A stretch of 64,000 nucleotides of DNA, taken from Cypionkella sp. (GTDB taxonomy: Bacteria > Pseudomonadota > Alphaproteobacteria > Rhodobacterales > Rhodobacteraceae). How positions within the stretch are numbered: the stretch's first letter is position 1; the number at the start of each line of letters is the position of its first letter. The stretch spans positions 45,284 through 109,283 of the forward strand of contig NZ_JAUSBA010000070.1 of the NCBI RefSeq assembly GCF_030652235.1, in the 5' to 3' direction. Below, one piece after another: positions 16,992-27,502 of this stretch. The notes under the pieces were generated by a model that was not told the DNA's origin, ran no database searches, and saw only the letters and a list, made by a program, of their open reading frames with translations. The position numbers were made by a program, and so were the translations under genes.

Positions 16992-17810
16992 TCAACTGGC
17001 CTTCGCCTGCCGCTGGATTTCCACTAGACCCAAGTTCAATACAGCCGCCAACTGATCCGCCATCACCTCGGCGGCCTCTGGCGTTGCAATCAGATCATTG
17101 CGAATTTCCAGCATCGCATTGGGCAAGGCGTAAGGCGTCGCCTGCACGCGCAAAGTATGCGTCACATCATCAGCCGCTGAATAGGGCGCGTTCAACTCGG
17201 CCTGCAACCCGGTCAACTTGTGCGCTGCATTGAGGATAGCCATTGCCAAATGCGGGTCTGCATCATGGATCACGCCAAATTCCACCCGGCGGGGCATGCC
17301 GTGAAAGACCGGGGTGAAGGAGTGGATTGTCACCACCACGGGCCGCAACCCCAAAGCAATCCGCTTGGCGATCAGCTCATGCAGACCCGTGGCCCATGGC
17401 AGATAGACGGCTTCGGTGCGCGCAAAGCGCTCACTGGCCGAGATCGTGGCGTTGCCGGGAATGTCGTGGATTTCCGAGCGGGCAGGCATCGCCCCCGGCA
17501 TATCTGGCGCGCGGTTGCAGTCATAGACAAGGCGGCTGACCGGGGCGTGGATCAGCACCGCATCCAAGCGCTGCGCGAGTCCGCGCGAAACCGCCAATGC
17601 CCCGGAGTCCCAGGCGATATGTGCCATGCGCTGCGCTGGCGTCAGCCCCAGATCGCCCCATGCAGGCGGAATATAGTTGCAGGCATGTTCGCAGACCAGA
17701 ATGATCCGGCCTGCGGCTTCGACATTCTCGATCACTGGCAAAAACGCCTGTGCCAGCGGCGCGAGCGCTTTGGGGGTCGCGGGCGTTTTGAGCTTGGTTG
17801 CACCTCGCAT
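16992..17810 (-). CDS. N-formylglutamate amidohydrolase-family protein
   Basis: The product is 272 aa. Family motifs are ILVCEHACNYIP (metal Glu/His near residues 40-43), HIAWDSGALAVS, SRLVYDCNRAP and VVTIHSFTPVFHG. FGases hydrolyse N-formyl-L-glutamate in histidine breakdown, but no hut genes are nearby. Its partner is a GS-like ligase, so it could instead remove the glutamyl group at the end of a gamma-glutamylation pathway. It is first in the minus-strand series and faces the RpiR regulator across 145 bases. Confidence 0.85.
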   Translation of the reverse strand: MRGATKLKTPATPKALAPLAQAFLPVIENVEAAGRIILVCEHACNYIPPAWGDLGLTPAQRMAHIAWDSGALAVSRGLAQRLDAVLIHAPVSRLVYDCNRAPDMPGAMPARSEIHDIPGNATISASERFARTEAVYLPWATGLHELIAKRIALGLRPVVVTIHSFTPVFHGMPRRVEFGVIHDADPHLAMAILNAAHKLTGLQAELNAPYSAADDVTHTLRVQATPYALPNAMLEIRNDLIATPEAAEVMADQLAAVLNLGLVEIQRQAKAS

Positions 17811-17866
17811 GGTGTCGAGTCATCCCCTAGATTTGCCCAAGGCTCACCTTTTGCCGCAGTTCTGTC

Positions 17867-17879
17867 AAGAATGTTTCTT
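17867..17879. promoter_or_regulatory. Inverted repeat AAGAATGTTTCTT, candidate RpiR operator
   Basis: Perfect 5-base arms with a 3-base spacer lie in the divergent gap between the amidohydrolase and the MurR/RpiR gene. The position suits control of both directions. The short arms make chance occurrence possible. Confidence 0.3.
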
Positions 17880-17955
17880 TCGGGGCGGCGCTGATACAAT
17901 CTTTTCCAAATGCTGCAATCTGCGCTAGGCTGACGGCATTGCGGAGGGGGATGCG

Positions 17956-18825
17956 ATGGACGCCAGACTGCCACTTGACGAGCAACTGCGCGCGGCTTTG
18001 CCTGACCTGACGCGGGCCGAGCGGCAACTCGCCACCCATGTGCTGTCGCATTATCCGGTGGCGGCTTTGGGCTCGATCACCATTCTGGCAAAAGCCGCCT
18101 CGGTGTCGACCCCGACCGTGGTGCGGCTGGCGCAAAAACTGGGCTACAAGGGCTATCCCGATTTTCAGGCGGCGCTGAGAGGCGAGGTCGAAGCGATGCT
18201 GATCTCGCCCCTCGCCAAGCATGATCGCTGGGCGGGTGGCGTGCCCGACACGCACATTTTGAACCGCTTCGCCGATGCGGTGATGACCAATCTGCAAGCC
18301 ACTTTGGGCCAGATCGACCATGCCGAATTCGATGCCGCTGCGAAACTGCTGGCCGACCCCGCACGGCATGTATTCGCGATGGGCGGGCGGATCACCCATT
18401 CGATGGCGGATTATTTCACCTCGCTGATGACGATTGTGCGGCCACAGGTGACGCTGTTGTCAGACAGTTCTTCGACTTGGCAGCCTGCGCTACTGGATAT
18501 GCGGCCAAGCGATGTGCTGTTGGTGTTCGACATCCGCCGCTATGAAAACGCCGTGCTGCAAGTGACGGAGATGGCTAAGGAACGTGGTGCCGAGATCGTG
18601 CTGATTACCGATCGCTGGATTTCGCCAGCCTCGGCCCATGCGCGGCACACGCTTGCCTGTCATATCGAAGCGCCCTCGGCTTGGGACAGCAATGTGTCGC
18701 TGATGGTGCTGGTAGAAACCCTGCTCGCGGCGGTGCAGGACTTGACATGGGATGTCACCGAAGGCCGAATGAAGCGGCTGGAGGAGCTTTACGCCCGCAC
18801 AAGGTTCTTCCGCCGTCATCGCTGA
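17956..18825 (+). CDS. MurR/RpiR-family transcriptional regulator
   Basis: The product is 289 aa. An N-terminal RpiR helix-turn-helix (residues about 10-80) includes LAKAASVSTPTVVRLAQKLGYKGY. A C-terminal SIS phosphosugar-binding domain (about 125-270) includes HVFAMGGRITHSMADYF. It is divergent from the amidohydrolase-ligase-ALDH-ADH-oxidase series and probably regulates it. SIS domains usually bind sugar phosphates, so the effector here is uncertain. Confidence 0.9.
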   Translation: MDARLPLDEQLRAALPDLTRAERQLATHVLSHYPVAALGSITILAKAASVSTPTVVRLAQKLGYKGYPDFQAALRGEVEAMLISPLAKHDRWAGGVPDTHILNRFADAVMTNLQATLGQIDHAEFDAAAKLLADPARHVFAMGGRITHSMADYFTSLMTIVRPQVTLLSDSSSTWQPALLDMRPSDVLLVFDIRRYENAVLQVTEMAKERGAEIVLITDRWISPASAHARHTLACHIEAPSAWDSNVSLMVLVETLLAAVQDLTWDVTEGRMKRLEELYARTRFFRRHR

Positions 18826-18835
18826 ATCGCTTAGG

Positions 18836-19762
18836 TCATCCTCTGTGCTCAAATACCCTCGAGGTGAGGCGTGACTGGCCGAGGGGGCGAGCCCCCTGCA
18901 CCCGGCTCACCCGCCCGCCGTAAGCGTTCAGAAGCACCGCAGCCAACAACACCGCTCCGCCGATCAGGGTGCCGCGAGACACCGTCTCGTCAAGCAACAG
19001 CCACACCCAAAGCGGGGCCAGCAGCACTTCGACCAGCGACAGCAATGTCGCCTGAGCGGCAGGCACCACCCGGCTGCCAATGGTGTAAAGCAACATCCCC
19101 CCGGTCAGCGTCACCGCCCCCATCAGCGCCGAGATGGTAATCTCAGGCAGTGGGATCAGCACGGCTTTACCCAGGATTGCCAATGCTATCGCCCCGGCGA
19201 CCATTGAGAAAACCCCTCCCAAAGCCACCGCAGGCAGCATGTTCGCAAGTCTGCCCCAGCGCAATGTCACGGTGAAGATCGCAAACCCAAGCGCCGAGGC
19301 CAAGGCGGCAATATTGCCGTCGATCGCCCCCCCTGCAAGGCCGCCCCCGACCATCACTAGAATGCCGAAAGCGGCGAGAACAATGGCAAACCATGTCAGG
19401 GGGTTCACGCCTTCGCCCAGCAACAACCGCCCCAAAATCGCAGCACAGAACGGCGATGCGGCAAACAGCAGCACGGCGTTGGCGACTGAGGTGGCTTGGA
19501 ACGCATAGATCGCGCCCGAGAAGGCCATCACCAGCCCAAGGCCGCCCATCACCCCGGCCCAGCCAACCGAGCGGATTTCAGCAATGATGCTGCCGCGTGC
19601 GGCAAGCCCGATCCACAGCGCCAGCATCGGCAACATTCCCGCCGAGCGCCAGAACAGGATTGCCCAAGACCCGGTATCCGGGATCAGCCGGATAATCAGG
19701 CCTTGGGTTGACCACAGCACCCCGGCGAGGATGATCAGAATTGCACCGCTCAGATAAGACAT
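18836..19762 (-). CDS. DMT-superfamily (EamA) transporter
   Basis: The product is 308 aa with ten predicted membrane helices in two EamA repeats. The start LSGAILIILAGVLWSTQGL and VVPAAQATLLSLVEVLLAPLWVW in the second repeat are typical. The ATG at 19762 follows GGGGGTGGC; the frame from 19852 adds a non-membrane stretch. The last 25 or so residues (RVQGARPLG...FEHRG) are read from a repeat element that normally lies between genes, so the native stop was probably lost or displaced. Such exporters move amino acids or metabolites. Substrate unknown. Confidence 0.85.
   Translation of the reverse strand: MSYLSGAILIILAGVLWSTQGLIIRLIPDTGSWAILFWRSAGMLPMLALWIGLAARGSIIAEIRSVGWAGVMGGLGLVMAFSGAIYAFQATSVANAVLLFAASPFCAAILGRLLLGEGVNPLTWFAIVLAAFGILVMVGGGLAGGAIDGNIAALASALGFAIFTVTLRWGRLANMLPAVALGGVFSMVAGAIALAILGKAVLIPLPEITISALMGAVTLTGGMLLYTIGSRVVPAAQATLLSLVEVLLAPLWVWLLLDETVSRGTLIGGAVLLAAVLLNAYGGRVSRVQGARPLGQSRLTSRVFEHRG
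18839..18900. repeat. CCTCCGGCGGG/GGGGGC-type intergenic repeat, diverged copy
   Basis: CTCAAATACCCTCGAGGTGA is followed by AGGGGGCGAGCCCCCT (18882-18897), the same layout as the copies at 38749 and 46738. It lies between convergent genes but inside the transporter's 3' coding end. Confidence 0.5.
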
Positions 19763-19861
19763 TGCCACCCCCGTTTGAGGCACGCTGAGCGAGGCTGAGG
19801 CGCAGGTCTGGCCCAATCGCGACCTTTGCCGCACTGATCCCACCGAAACCACAGCCGGAAC

Positions 19862-19905
19862 CGATTTCCGCTCGGAAATCGTGTACGGAATTCGCGCGAA
19901 TTCCG
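19862..19905. repeat. Double-palindrome element, copy 2 (inverted)
   Basis: CGATTTCCGCTCGGAAATCG (19862-19881) and CGGAATTCGCGCGAATTCCG (19886-19905) are both perfect dyads, spaced 4 bases. Same module as 4119-4162, opposite orientation. It lies just after the stop of the hydroxyacid dehydrogenase gene. Confidence 0.7.
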
Positions 19906-19910
19906 CTTTG

Positions 19911-20843
19911 TCAGTAGCCGCGCGTGCGATCTACCAGATGCAACAGGGGCTCGCCTGCCTCAGAGCGGCGGATGTTTTCCACCAGCACTTTCGCCGCTCC
20001 AGTCGCTCGCGTATCGGCGGCGATATGCGGGGTGACGGTGACGCGCGCGTGGCTCCAGAACCGATGATTTTCGGGCAAAGGCTCGATGCGGAATACATCC
20101 AGCGTGGCGTGACCGATTTGGCCTGTGTCCAGTGCCGCCAGCAAGGCCGCATCGTCGATCAGCGGCCCGCGTCCGGGGTTCAGGATAAACGCGCCGGGCT
20201 TTAGCCAAGACAGGCGTTCCGCGTTCAGGATATTCTCGGTTTCGGGGGTTTTCGGCAGCAATGTCACAACGATATCCGCGCCGCGCAAGGTATCCTCTAG
20301 CCCTGCCTCACCGTGAAAGCCTTGGATGCCTTCGGTGACCTTCTCGGTGCGGCTCCATCCCACCACGTTGAAATTCAACGCAGCCAAAGCTTGTGCACAG
20401 GCGGTGCCCAAAGCCCCCATGCCTAGCATCGCCACCTTGCGCTCACGGGCCAAGGGCGGGCATGTCGCGTCCCAAATATGGCCGGGGTTGACGATATGGC
20501 GATCCATTCCGAGATGATGGCGTAGGACGTGACCTGTCACCCATTCCACCATGCCCTCGGTCAGGCCGTTATCGACCATCCGGCACAAAGGTTGCGTCAG
20601 CGTGGCGTTGCCAACGATGCGCTCAACCCCGGCCCAGAGGCTGAGCACCGCCTTGCAGCGGGTAAACGGGGTGAAATTCTGCAACGTCGCGGAAGGCGCG
20701 TAGATGATGTAATCCACCGCCACAGGGTCCGGCGCTTCGGTCACCACTTGGGCGTCGATCCCTGCATTTTCCAGCAACAGCGGCAGCAAATCCCGATATT
20801 CCCCCCAAACGGCGGGGGCAGAAAAAAATACGGTGAGGGTCAT
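19911..20843 (-). CDS. ghrA: Glyoxylate/hydroxypyruvate reductase A-type dehydrogenase
   Basis: The product is 310 aa of the GhrA-like branch of the 2-hydroxyacid dehydrogenases. VLSLWAGVERIV lies in the substrate domain, VAMLGMGALGTACAQAL in the NADPH-binding fold, the catalytic Arg in NPGRGPLIDD, and the catalytic His in TPHIAADTRATGA. It reduces glyoxylate or hydroxypyruvate. The ATG at 20843 follows AGGAG. It starts 17 bases after the DUF1345 gene and may be a distal part of the rod-shape transcript. Confidence 0.8.
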   Translation of the reverse strand: MTLTVFFSAPAVWGEYRDLLPLLLENAGIDAQVVTEAPDPVAVDYIIYAPSATLQNFTPFTRCKAVLSLWAGVERIVGNATLTQPLCRMVDNGLTEGMVEWVTGHVLRHHLGMDRHIVNPGHIWDATCPPLARERKVAMLGMGALGTACAQALAALNFNVVGWSRTEKVTEGIQGFHGEAGLEDTLRGADIVVTLLPKTPETENILNAERLSWLKPGAFILNPGRGPLIDDAALLAALDTGQIGHATLDVFRIEPLPENHRFWSHARVTVTPHIAADTRATGAAKVLVENIRRSEAGEPLLHLVDRTRGY

Positions 20844-20860
20844 TGCAGGCTCCTGTGAAT

Positions 20861-21484
20861 TCAACCGGCACTGGTCACGGCGGCATTCACCGCCAGTGCC
20901 AGAATGATAGTGTTATAAAAGAACGAACCGACCGAATGCAGCAGCACCACCTTGCGCATCTTCGCTGAGGCGGTAGTAACATCGCTGACTTGCGCAGTCA
21001 TACCGATGACGAAGGCAAAATACAGGAAATCCCAAGGGCCCGGCTTTTCCGTGCCGGGGAATTCAAGCCCTGCGGGCATTTTGGCCTTACGGGGTTGATA
21101 GAACAGAAAGGCATAGTGAAACCCCGCCAGCACATGCACCGCAGCCCAGCCCAGCGGCACCGAGCCCAAAGCCATTAGCCGCGCAGGCGTGCTGTCACTT
21201 GGCGCGCTGAGCACCAGAATGATTGAAGTCAGGCTGATCGCGCCTGCGGCCAGTGCCAGCAGCAGGATAGCGACAACGCCCGCGTCATTCTGTTCGGCAT
21301 GGGTGCGCAATTCGTCCGAGGATGTGGTCGTGGCGAATTGCAGCATCAGCCCCAGATAGCTGACGAAAAACGCGTTGGCTGCAGCCAGCACGCGCAACTC
21401 GAACGGCAGCGACGTCAGTTGCACCAGCAGGGCGACGACTGCGCCGATCACAAAGGCCAGCACAAAGCGAATGTGACGTTTCAT
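20861..21484 (-). CDS. DUF1345 membrane protein
   Basis: The product is 207 aa with about five membrane helices. A conserved region FLYFAFVIGMTAQVSDVTTASAKMRK is typical of DUF1345. The family has no established function. The ATG at 21484 is used; the longer frame from 21529 overlaps rodA. It lies 4 bases after rodA on the same strand. Confidence 0.75.
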   Translation of the reverse strand: MKRHIRFVLAFVIGAVVALLVQLTSLPFELRVLAAANAFFVSYLGLMLQFATTTSSDELRTHAEQNDAGVVAILLLALAAGAISLTSIILVLSAPSDSTPARLMALGSVPLGWAAVHVLAGFHYAFLFYQPRKAKMPAGLEFPGTEKPGPWDFLYFAFVIGMTAQVSDVTTASAKMRKVVLLHSVGSFFYNTIILALAVNAAVTSAG

Positions 21485-21488
21485 TGTT

Positions 21489-22628
21489 CTACCGCGGCCT
21501 ATGCACGATGGCGCTTTGCACCAGCCCAAACGCCAGCAAAATCACCAAAGTCGCTGAACCGCCATACGACAACAGCGGCAACGGCACGCCGACCACTGGG
21601 GCCATGCCCATCACCATTGCAAGATTGACCGCGAGGTAGAGGAAAAAGTTCATCGCCACACCAATGATCAACAACTGGCTGAAGCGGTCCTTATTCTGGA
21701 TTGCCGCGATGATGCAAAACACCAAAACCAGCGTGTAGAGAGCCAGCAAGGAAATCGCGCCGATGAAGCCAAATTCCTCACCCAAAGTGGTGAAGATGAA
21801 GTCGGTGTGCTTTTCTGGCAGGAAGTTCAAGCGGCTCTGCGTGCCCTGCATGAAACCTTTGCCCGCCCAACCGCCCGATCCCAAAGCAATCTTGGCTTGG
21901 ATTATATTATAGCCGGTGCCCAAAGGGTCTGCCGAAGGATCCAGAAACGTGTGGATGCGTTTGTATTGGTAATCATGCAGCACCTGCCACGGCGTGCCTT
22001 CCGACATGATCACCGCCGCAAGACCGCCGCCGCCCAGAGCCGCCACTGCACCGAAATACCACAGCGACACGCCTGCGGCGAACATAACTCCGGCCCCGCC
22101 CAAGACCAGCATCATCGAGGTGCCAAGATTAGGTTGTTTCAACACGAAATAGGTTGGCAGCAGAATAAGCACCACCGGGATTACCACCCATAGCGGGCGC
22201 GAAACCTTCTTGTCATCGAGCCAGTCGTAATATGCCGCCAAGAGCATCACCAGGGTCACCTTCATCAATTCCGAAGGCTGCAAACGTATGAAGCCGAGAT
22301 CAATCCAGCGCTGCGCGCCCATGCCAACGGTGCCAAAGAAATGCACCAGCAGCAGCAGCAGCATCGCAACCAGATAAGATACGCCGGACATGCTGCGCCA
22401 GAACCAGATCGGGATGAAGGCGACGAAGAACAACAACCCCAGACCCATGCCAAAACGCTTGATTTGCGGCAAAGCCCAAGTGTCCATTTCTCCGCCTGCG
22501 ATGGAATACAGCATCAGCCAGCCGATAGCGGCGATGGCGGTCAGCACAAGGATCAGCGCCCAGTTGATGTAGAACACCTTTGCGATGCCACTTGGGGCCA
22601 GTTTCAGGCGATACTCCAGAAAGCTCAT
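21489..22628 (-). CDS. rodA: Rod shape-determining protein RodA (SEDS glycosyltransferase)
   Basis: The product is 379 aa with ten membrane helices. SEDS signatures are ARRWIDLG-like AQRWIDLGFIRLQPSELMK, KQPNLGTSM, the loop FLPEKHTDFIFTTLGEEFGF and the C-terminal PLPLLSYGGSA. RodA polymerises lipid II for lateral wall growth together with PBP2, whose gene mrdA is 4 bases upstream. The ATG at 22628 is chosen to avoid overlap with mrdA. Confidence 0.97.
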   Translation of the reverse strand: MSFLEYRLKLAPSGIAKVFYINWALILVLTAIAAIGWLMLYSIAGGEMDTWALPQIKRFGMGLGLLFFVAFIPIWFWRSMSGVSYLVAMLLLLLVHFFGTVGMGAQRWIDLGFIRLQPSELMKVTLVMLLAAYYDWLDDKKVSRPLWVVIPVVLILLPTYFVLKQPNLGTSMMLVLGGAGVMFAAGVSLWYFGAVAALGGGGLAAVIMSEGTPWQVLHDYQYKRIHTFLDPSADPLGTGYNIIQAKIALGSGGWAGKGFMQGTQSRLNFLPEKHTDFIFTTLGEEFGFIGAISLLALYTLVLVFCIIAAIQNKDRFSQLLIIGVAMNFFLYLAVNLAMVMGMAPVVGVPLPLLSYGGSATLVILLAFGLVQSAIVHRPR

Positions 22629-22632
22629 CGCG

Positions 22633-24612
22633 CTACACCTTTGAGGCCGCAGGCTGGCTGCCATCAGGCAGCCGCAGGCGCAAATCGTTCATCCGGCTCT
22701 CAATCGTGCCGCGCTGATCGGCAGGATAGGCGGTCAGCGGCGGGATACCTCCGGTCAGGGCGCGCAACAAAGCATCGCGCGCAATTGGCCCGGCCACGGC
22801 AGAGCCGCCGCCGCCGTGTTCCACGACCACCGACACCGCATAGCGCGGCGCATTGGCTGGAGCAAAGCCGACAAACAGCGCATGGTCGCGCAAGCGCCAT
22901 GGCAAGGCTTCGTTCTTCGTGGCCCCGTCGCGCTTTTCGGCATCGGAAAAGTTGCGCACCTGTGCGGTGCCAGATTTGCCGCACATCTGCATGGTCTCAT
23001 CGGCAATCCGAGAACCCCGACCAGTGCCATGCGGGCCGTTCATCACCTCGAACATGCCCATCTGCACAGCACGCAATTTTGATCCGTCGAGATTTAGCCC
23101 CTCAACCTTGGCAATGGGCACCTCAATGTCGTTGACCGAATGGATGATGCGGGGAGCAACCTGCTTGCCCGCTGCGATCCGCGACGCCATCACCGCGAGT
23201 TGCAAGGGCGTGGCCAGCACATAACCCTGACCGATCGAGGCGTTGATGGTGTCGCCGATCACCCAAGCCTGACCGTAGCGCTCCTGCTTCCAGGCCTTGT
23301 TAGGCATCACACCTTCCGAAATTGCCGACATCGGCAACTCATGGCGCACACCCATGCCAAGCTTGTGGCCAGTCTCGGCCATCTTATCTATGCCAACCCT
23401 TTGACTAATATCATAAAAAAATACATCGCAGCTTTCCGCCAGTCCGCGCTTTAGATCAACCGATCCATGCCCGCCACGCTTCCAGCAGTTGAACCGGATG
23501 CCGCCCATTTCGATATAGCCGGGGCAGCGCACCGTGGTGTTTTCATCAATCACCCCGGCCTCAAGCGCCGCCAATGCGGTCACCATCTTGAAGGTTGACC
23601 CCGGCGGATAGGCTCCCTGCACGACCTTATTCGCCAACGGGCGGTGGTCATGTTCGGTCAAAGCCGCATAATCGGCGTTGGAAATCCCGCGGACGAACAG
23701 GTTTGGATCGAACGACGGCGAGGACACCGCCGCGATGATGTCGCCGTTGTTGACGTCCATCACCACGCAGGCGGCACTTTCCTCGCCCAAGCGGGCCTGC
23801 ACGAAATTCTGCACATCGGCGTCGATGGTCAGCCGCAGGTCTTTGCCTTTTAGACCTTCCTCGCGGTCCAACTCACGCATCACGCGACCGAGTGCGTTGA
23901 CCTCTATGCGTTTGGTGCCGGCAGAACCACGCAAAGTGTCTTCCATCCATCGTTCCACGCCGATCTTGCCGATCTGAAAACGCGGGATCATCAGCAGTGG
24001 ATCGACGTGATCCGCGCCCTCTCTTTCCTTCACCTCGGTCAGGTCTTTTTCCGAAACTGGACCGACATAGCCGGCGATATGCGCGAAATCGAAATCGCGC
24101 GGATAGACGCGGCTAAGGCCGACCTCGGGCGAGACACCCGGCAGGGCGGGGGCGTTGACGGCGATTTTGCTGAAATCGGCCCAGCTGAGCCGCTCGGCCA
24201 CGGTGATCGGCACGAAGGCCGAGTTGACGCGCGGGTTCAGCTCTTTCATGGTGTCAGCCAAATCCTCAGCCGTCATCGGGATGATATGGCTTAGGCGGTT
24301 GAGCACATCTTCGACCTCGGCATCGGTTTTGCCGGCGTTTTCGCGGGTGATCACCACCCGATAATTCTGCTCATTGCCCGCGATCAGCTTGCCGTTGCGG
24401 TCTTGGATTAGGCCCCGTGCGGGCGGGATCAACCGGATGTTGATACGGTTTTCTTCCGCCAGCAGGCGAAATTGATCTGCCTGCTCGACCCCCAGAAACC
24501 GCATCCGCGCGCCCAATGCGGCCACCATCGCCGCCATACAGCCGCCCATGAACAAGGCCCGCCGTGTGACAGAGCGCGAGGTGGCTTCGGTATCGCGGGG
24601 GGCGCGTCTCAC
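22633..24612 (-). CDS. mrdA: Penicillin-binding protein 2 (elongasome transpeptidase)
   Basis: The product is 659 aa. One N-terminal membrane anchor (about 20-38) is followed by the PBP dimerisation domain (about 60-230) and the transpeptidase domain (from about 260). The catalytic Ser is in PPGSTFKMV (SxxK), followed by SCD in AESCDVFFYD and KSGTAQV (KSGT). It cross-links peptidoglycan with RodA and MreBCD. It overlaps mreD by 4 bases. Confidence 0.97.
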   Translation of the reverse strand: MRRAPRDTEATSRSVTRRALFMGGCMAAMVAALGARMRFLGVEQADQFRLLAEENRINIRLIPPARGLIQDRNGKLIAGNEQNYRVVITRENAGKTDAEVEDVLNRLSHIIPMTAEDLADTMKELNPRVNSAFVPITVAERLSWADFSKIAVNAPALPGVSPEVGLSRVYPRDFDFAHIAGYVGPVSEKDLTEVKEREGADHVDPLLMIPRFQIGKIGVERWMEDTLRGSAGTKRIEVNALGRVMRELDREEGLKGKDLRLTIDADVQNFVQARLGEESAACVVMDVNNGDIIAAVSSPSFDPNLFVRGISNADYAALTEHDHRPLANKVVQGAYPPGSTFKMVTALAALEAGVIDENTTVRCPGYIEMGGIRFNCWKRGGHGSVDLKRGLAESCDVFFYDISQRVGIDKMAETGHKLGMGVRHELPMSAISEGVMPNKAWKQERYGQAWVIGDTINASIGQGYVLATPLQLAVMASRIAAGKQVAPRIIHSVNDIEVPIAKVEGLNLDGSKLRAVQMGMFEVMNGPHGTGRGSRIADETMQMCGKSGTAQVRNFSDAEKRDGATKNEALPWRLRDHALFVGFAPANAPRYAVSVVVEHGGGGSAVAGPIARDALLRALTGGIPPLTAYPADQRGTIESRMNDLRLRLPDGSQPAASKV

Positions 24613-25199
24613 ATCCGTCTCCCATAAGCATCAACTTCGCCCATCGCAGGCTTGTGCAGATCCAGCACATAGCGCGACAGGAACACCACCACAGGATAGC
24701 ACAGCACGGACCACACCACTTGGATCATCGCAAAACCAAAGCCGGTTTGCGGCAGCATCACCATCGCAAAGGTCAAGCGGTACACCAGCAGCATCGCCAC
24801 CATTAGGCCCGAGACCAAAAGCCACTCCACCCCGAAGTTCAATTCACGAGTCAGTGCGACCCGCCCCCGCACAAACTCTGACGCCAGCAGGACCAGCGCG
24901 GTCCACAGGCCGGGGGGGCGATCCAGCAGCATATCCTCCAGCAAAACCACTGCGGCGATCAGCAGGGCAGGCAGGTAGTCTGGGCGGCGCATCGTCCAGG
25001 CAAAGATGATGCAGAGCAGCAAATCCGGCCCCGGCGTGCGGTTCAGCCAGACGGTGAAACGGCACCAGCCTGCCGTTTCCACGCAATCTGATATCATCGC
25101 CATCGGCAAGGGCAGCAATCGCCAGAACAACAGCAGTAGTGCTATAGCCACGAACAAAGCGCGGTGCAGCCAAACCTCACGCGCGGCGGGATCAACCAT
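24609..25199 (-). CDS. mreD: Rod shape-determining protein MreD
   Basis: The product is 196 aa with about five membrane helices and little conserved sequence, as usual for MreD. RRPDYLPALLIAAVVLLEDMLL with its acidic residue is typical. The identity rests mainly on its position between mreC (8-base overlap) and mrdA (4-base overlap). It links MreC to the membrane elongation complex. Confidence 0.9.
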   Translation of the reverse strand: MVDPAAREVWLHRALFVAIALLLLFWRLLPLPMAMISDCVETAGWCRFTVWLNRTPGPDLLLCIIFAWTMRRPDYLPALLIAAVVLLEDMLLDRPPGLWTALVLLASEFVRGRVALTRELNFGVEWLLVSGLMVAMLLVYRLTFAMVMLPQTGFGFAMIQVVWSVLCYPVVVFLSRYVLDLHKPAMGEVDAYGRRM

Positions 25200-26121
25200 T
25201 GCTGGCCCCCGTCTCGGACGCAGGCTCTGGCGTGGTTGGCGGCTTTGGTGGCCCTTGTACCGGAGGGGATGTCACCAAAGCACCCGGATCGGTGATTGGC
25301 GTCAACGCGTGGCTGCGCAACACGCGGAGGAATTCGAGGCGCTGGTAGTCCGCCGACAAAGCCACCCGCAGCCGTTTATCCGTGCCCAGCACCACCGATC
25401 CCACCAGCAGCCCCGCCGGAAACATCCCGCCATCGCCCGAGGTCACCACCCGGTCGCCGGGGCGGACCTCATCGGGATCTTCCAGAAAATCCAACGGTGG
25501 CAGGTCAGAGTTGTCGCCCGACAGCAGCGCCTTTTGCCCCGAAGGCTGCACCGTCACCGGCACCCGGCTGTTGCTGTCGGTCAGCAAGATCACCCGGCTG
25601 ATCTGTTGACCGACGCCCGAGATGCGCCCCACCAGACCGATGCCGTCCATCGTCGCCCAGCCATCTTTGATGCCATCGCGCGCACCCACATTCAGCAAAA
25701 CCGACTGCCGGAATGGACTGCCGCTGTCTGCCAGCACCACCCCGGTCACATGGGTCAGCATCGGGTCCAGCCGGACATGATTCAAATCCAGCAGCCGGGC
25801 ATTCTTCTGCTCCAGCTGCAAAGCGGCTTCTTTCCACGCCTTCATCTGGCGCAATTCCTCGCGCAGTTGTTGGTTCTGCTCGTAGAGGCGAGAGTAGGAT
25901 TGGTAATTGTCCAACACCCCCGCCGTCCAAGTGACCGGAGCCGCTGCCCACTGAAAGCTTGGCACAAAGCGGTCGACCAAAGCCGCGCGGAAGCGTTCCA
26001 CCCTTGGGCTGTCGATGCGCCACAAAAAGAACAGCGCCAACATCAACAGAACCAACAATCCCACCAACACCCGACGCAGCGGGCGGTGGAATTCTTCTGG
26101 ATCAATGCGGTTTCTTGCCAT
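25192..26121 (-). CDS. mreC: Rod shape-determining protein MreC
   Basis: The product is 309 aa. A single N-terminal membrane helix (about 17-38, LVGLLVLLMLALFFLW) is followed by a coiled coil with QNQQLREELRQMK and the periplasmic beta domain (VTGVVLADSGSPFRQSVLLN, VGRISGVGQQISRVILLTD). The C-terminus is proline-rich. It scaffolds PBP2 and RodA around the cell. Confidence 0.95.
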   Translation of the reverse strand: MARNRIDPEEFHRPLRRVLVGLLVLLMLALFFLWRIDSPRVERFRAALVDRFVPSFQWAAAPVTWTAGVLDNYQSYSRLYEQNQQLREELRQMKAWKEAALQLEQKNARLLDLNHVRLDPMLTHVTGVVLADSGSPFRQSVLLNVGARDGIKDGWATMDGIGLVGRISGVGQQISRVILLTDSNSRVPVTVQPSGQKALLSGDNSDLPPLDFLEDPDEVRPGDRVVTSGDGGMFPAGLLVGSVVLGTDKRLRVALSADYQRLEFLRVLRSHALTPITDPGALVTSPPVQGPPKPPTTPEPASETGASNG

Positions 26122-26161
26122 GACTGGTCCGTTTCACTTAAAAGACCGGAGGACCACCAGT

Positions 26162-27502
<1,341 letters not shown>

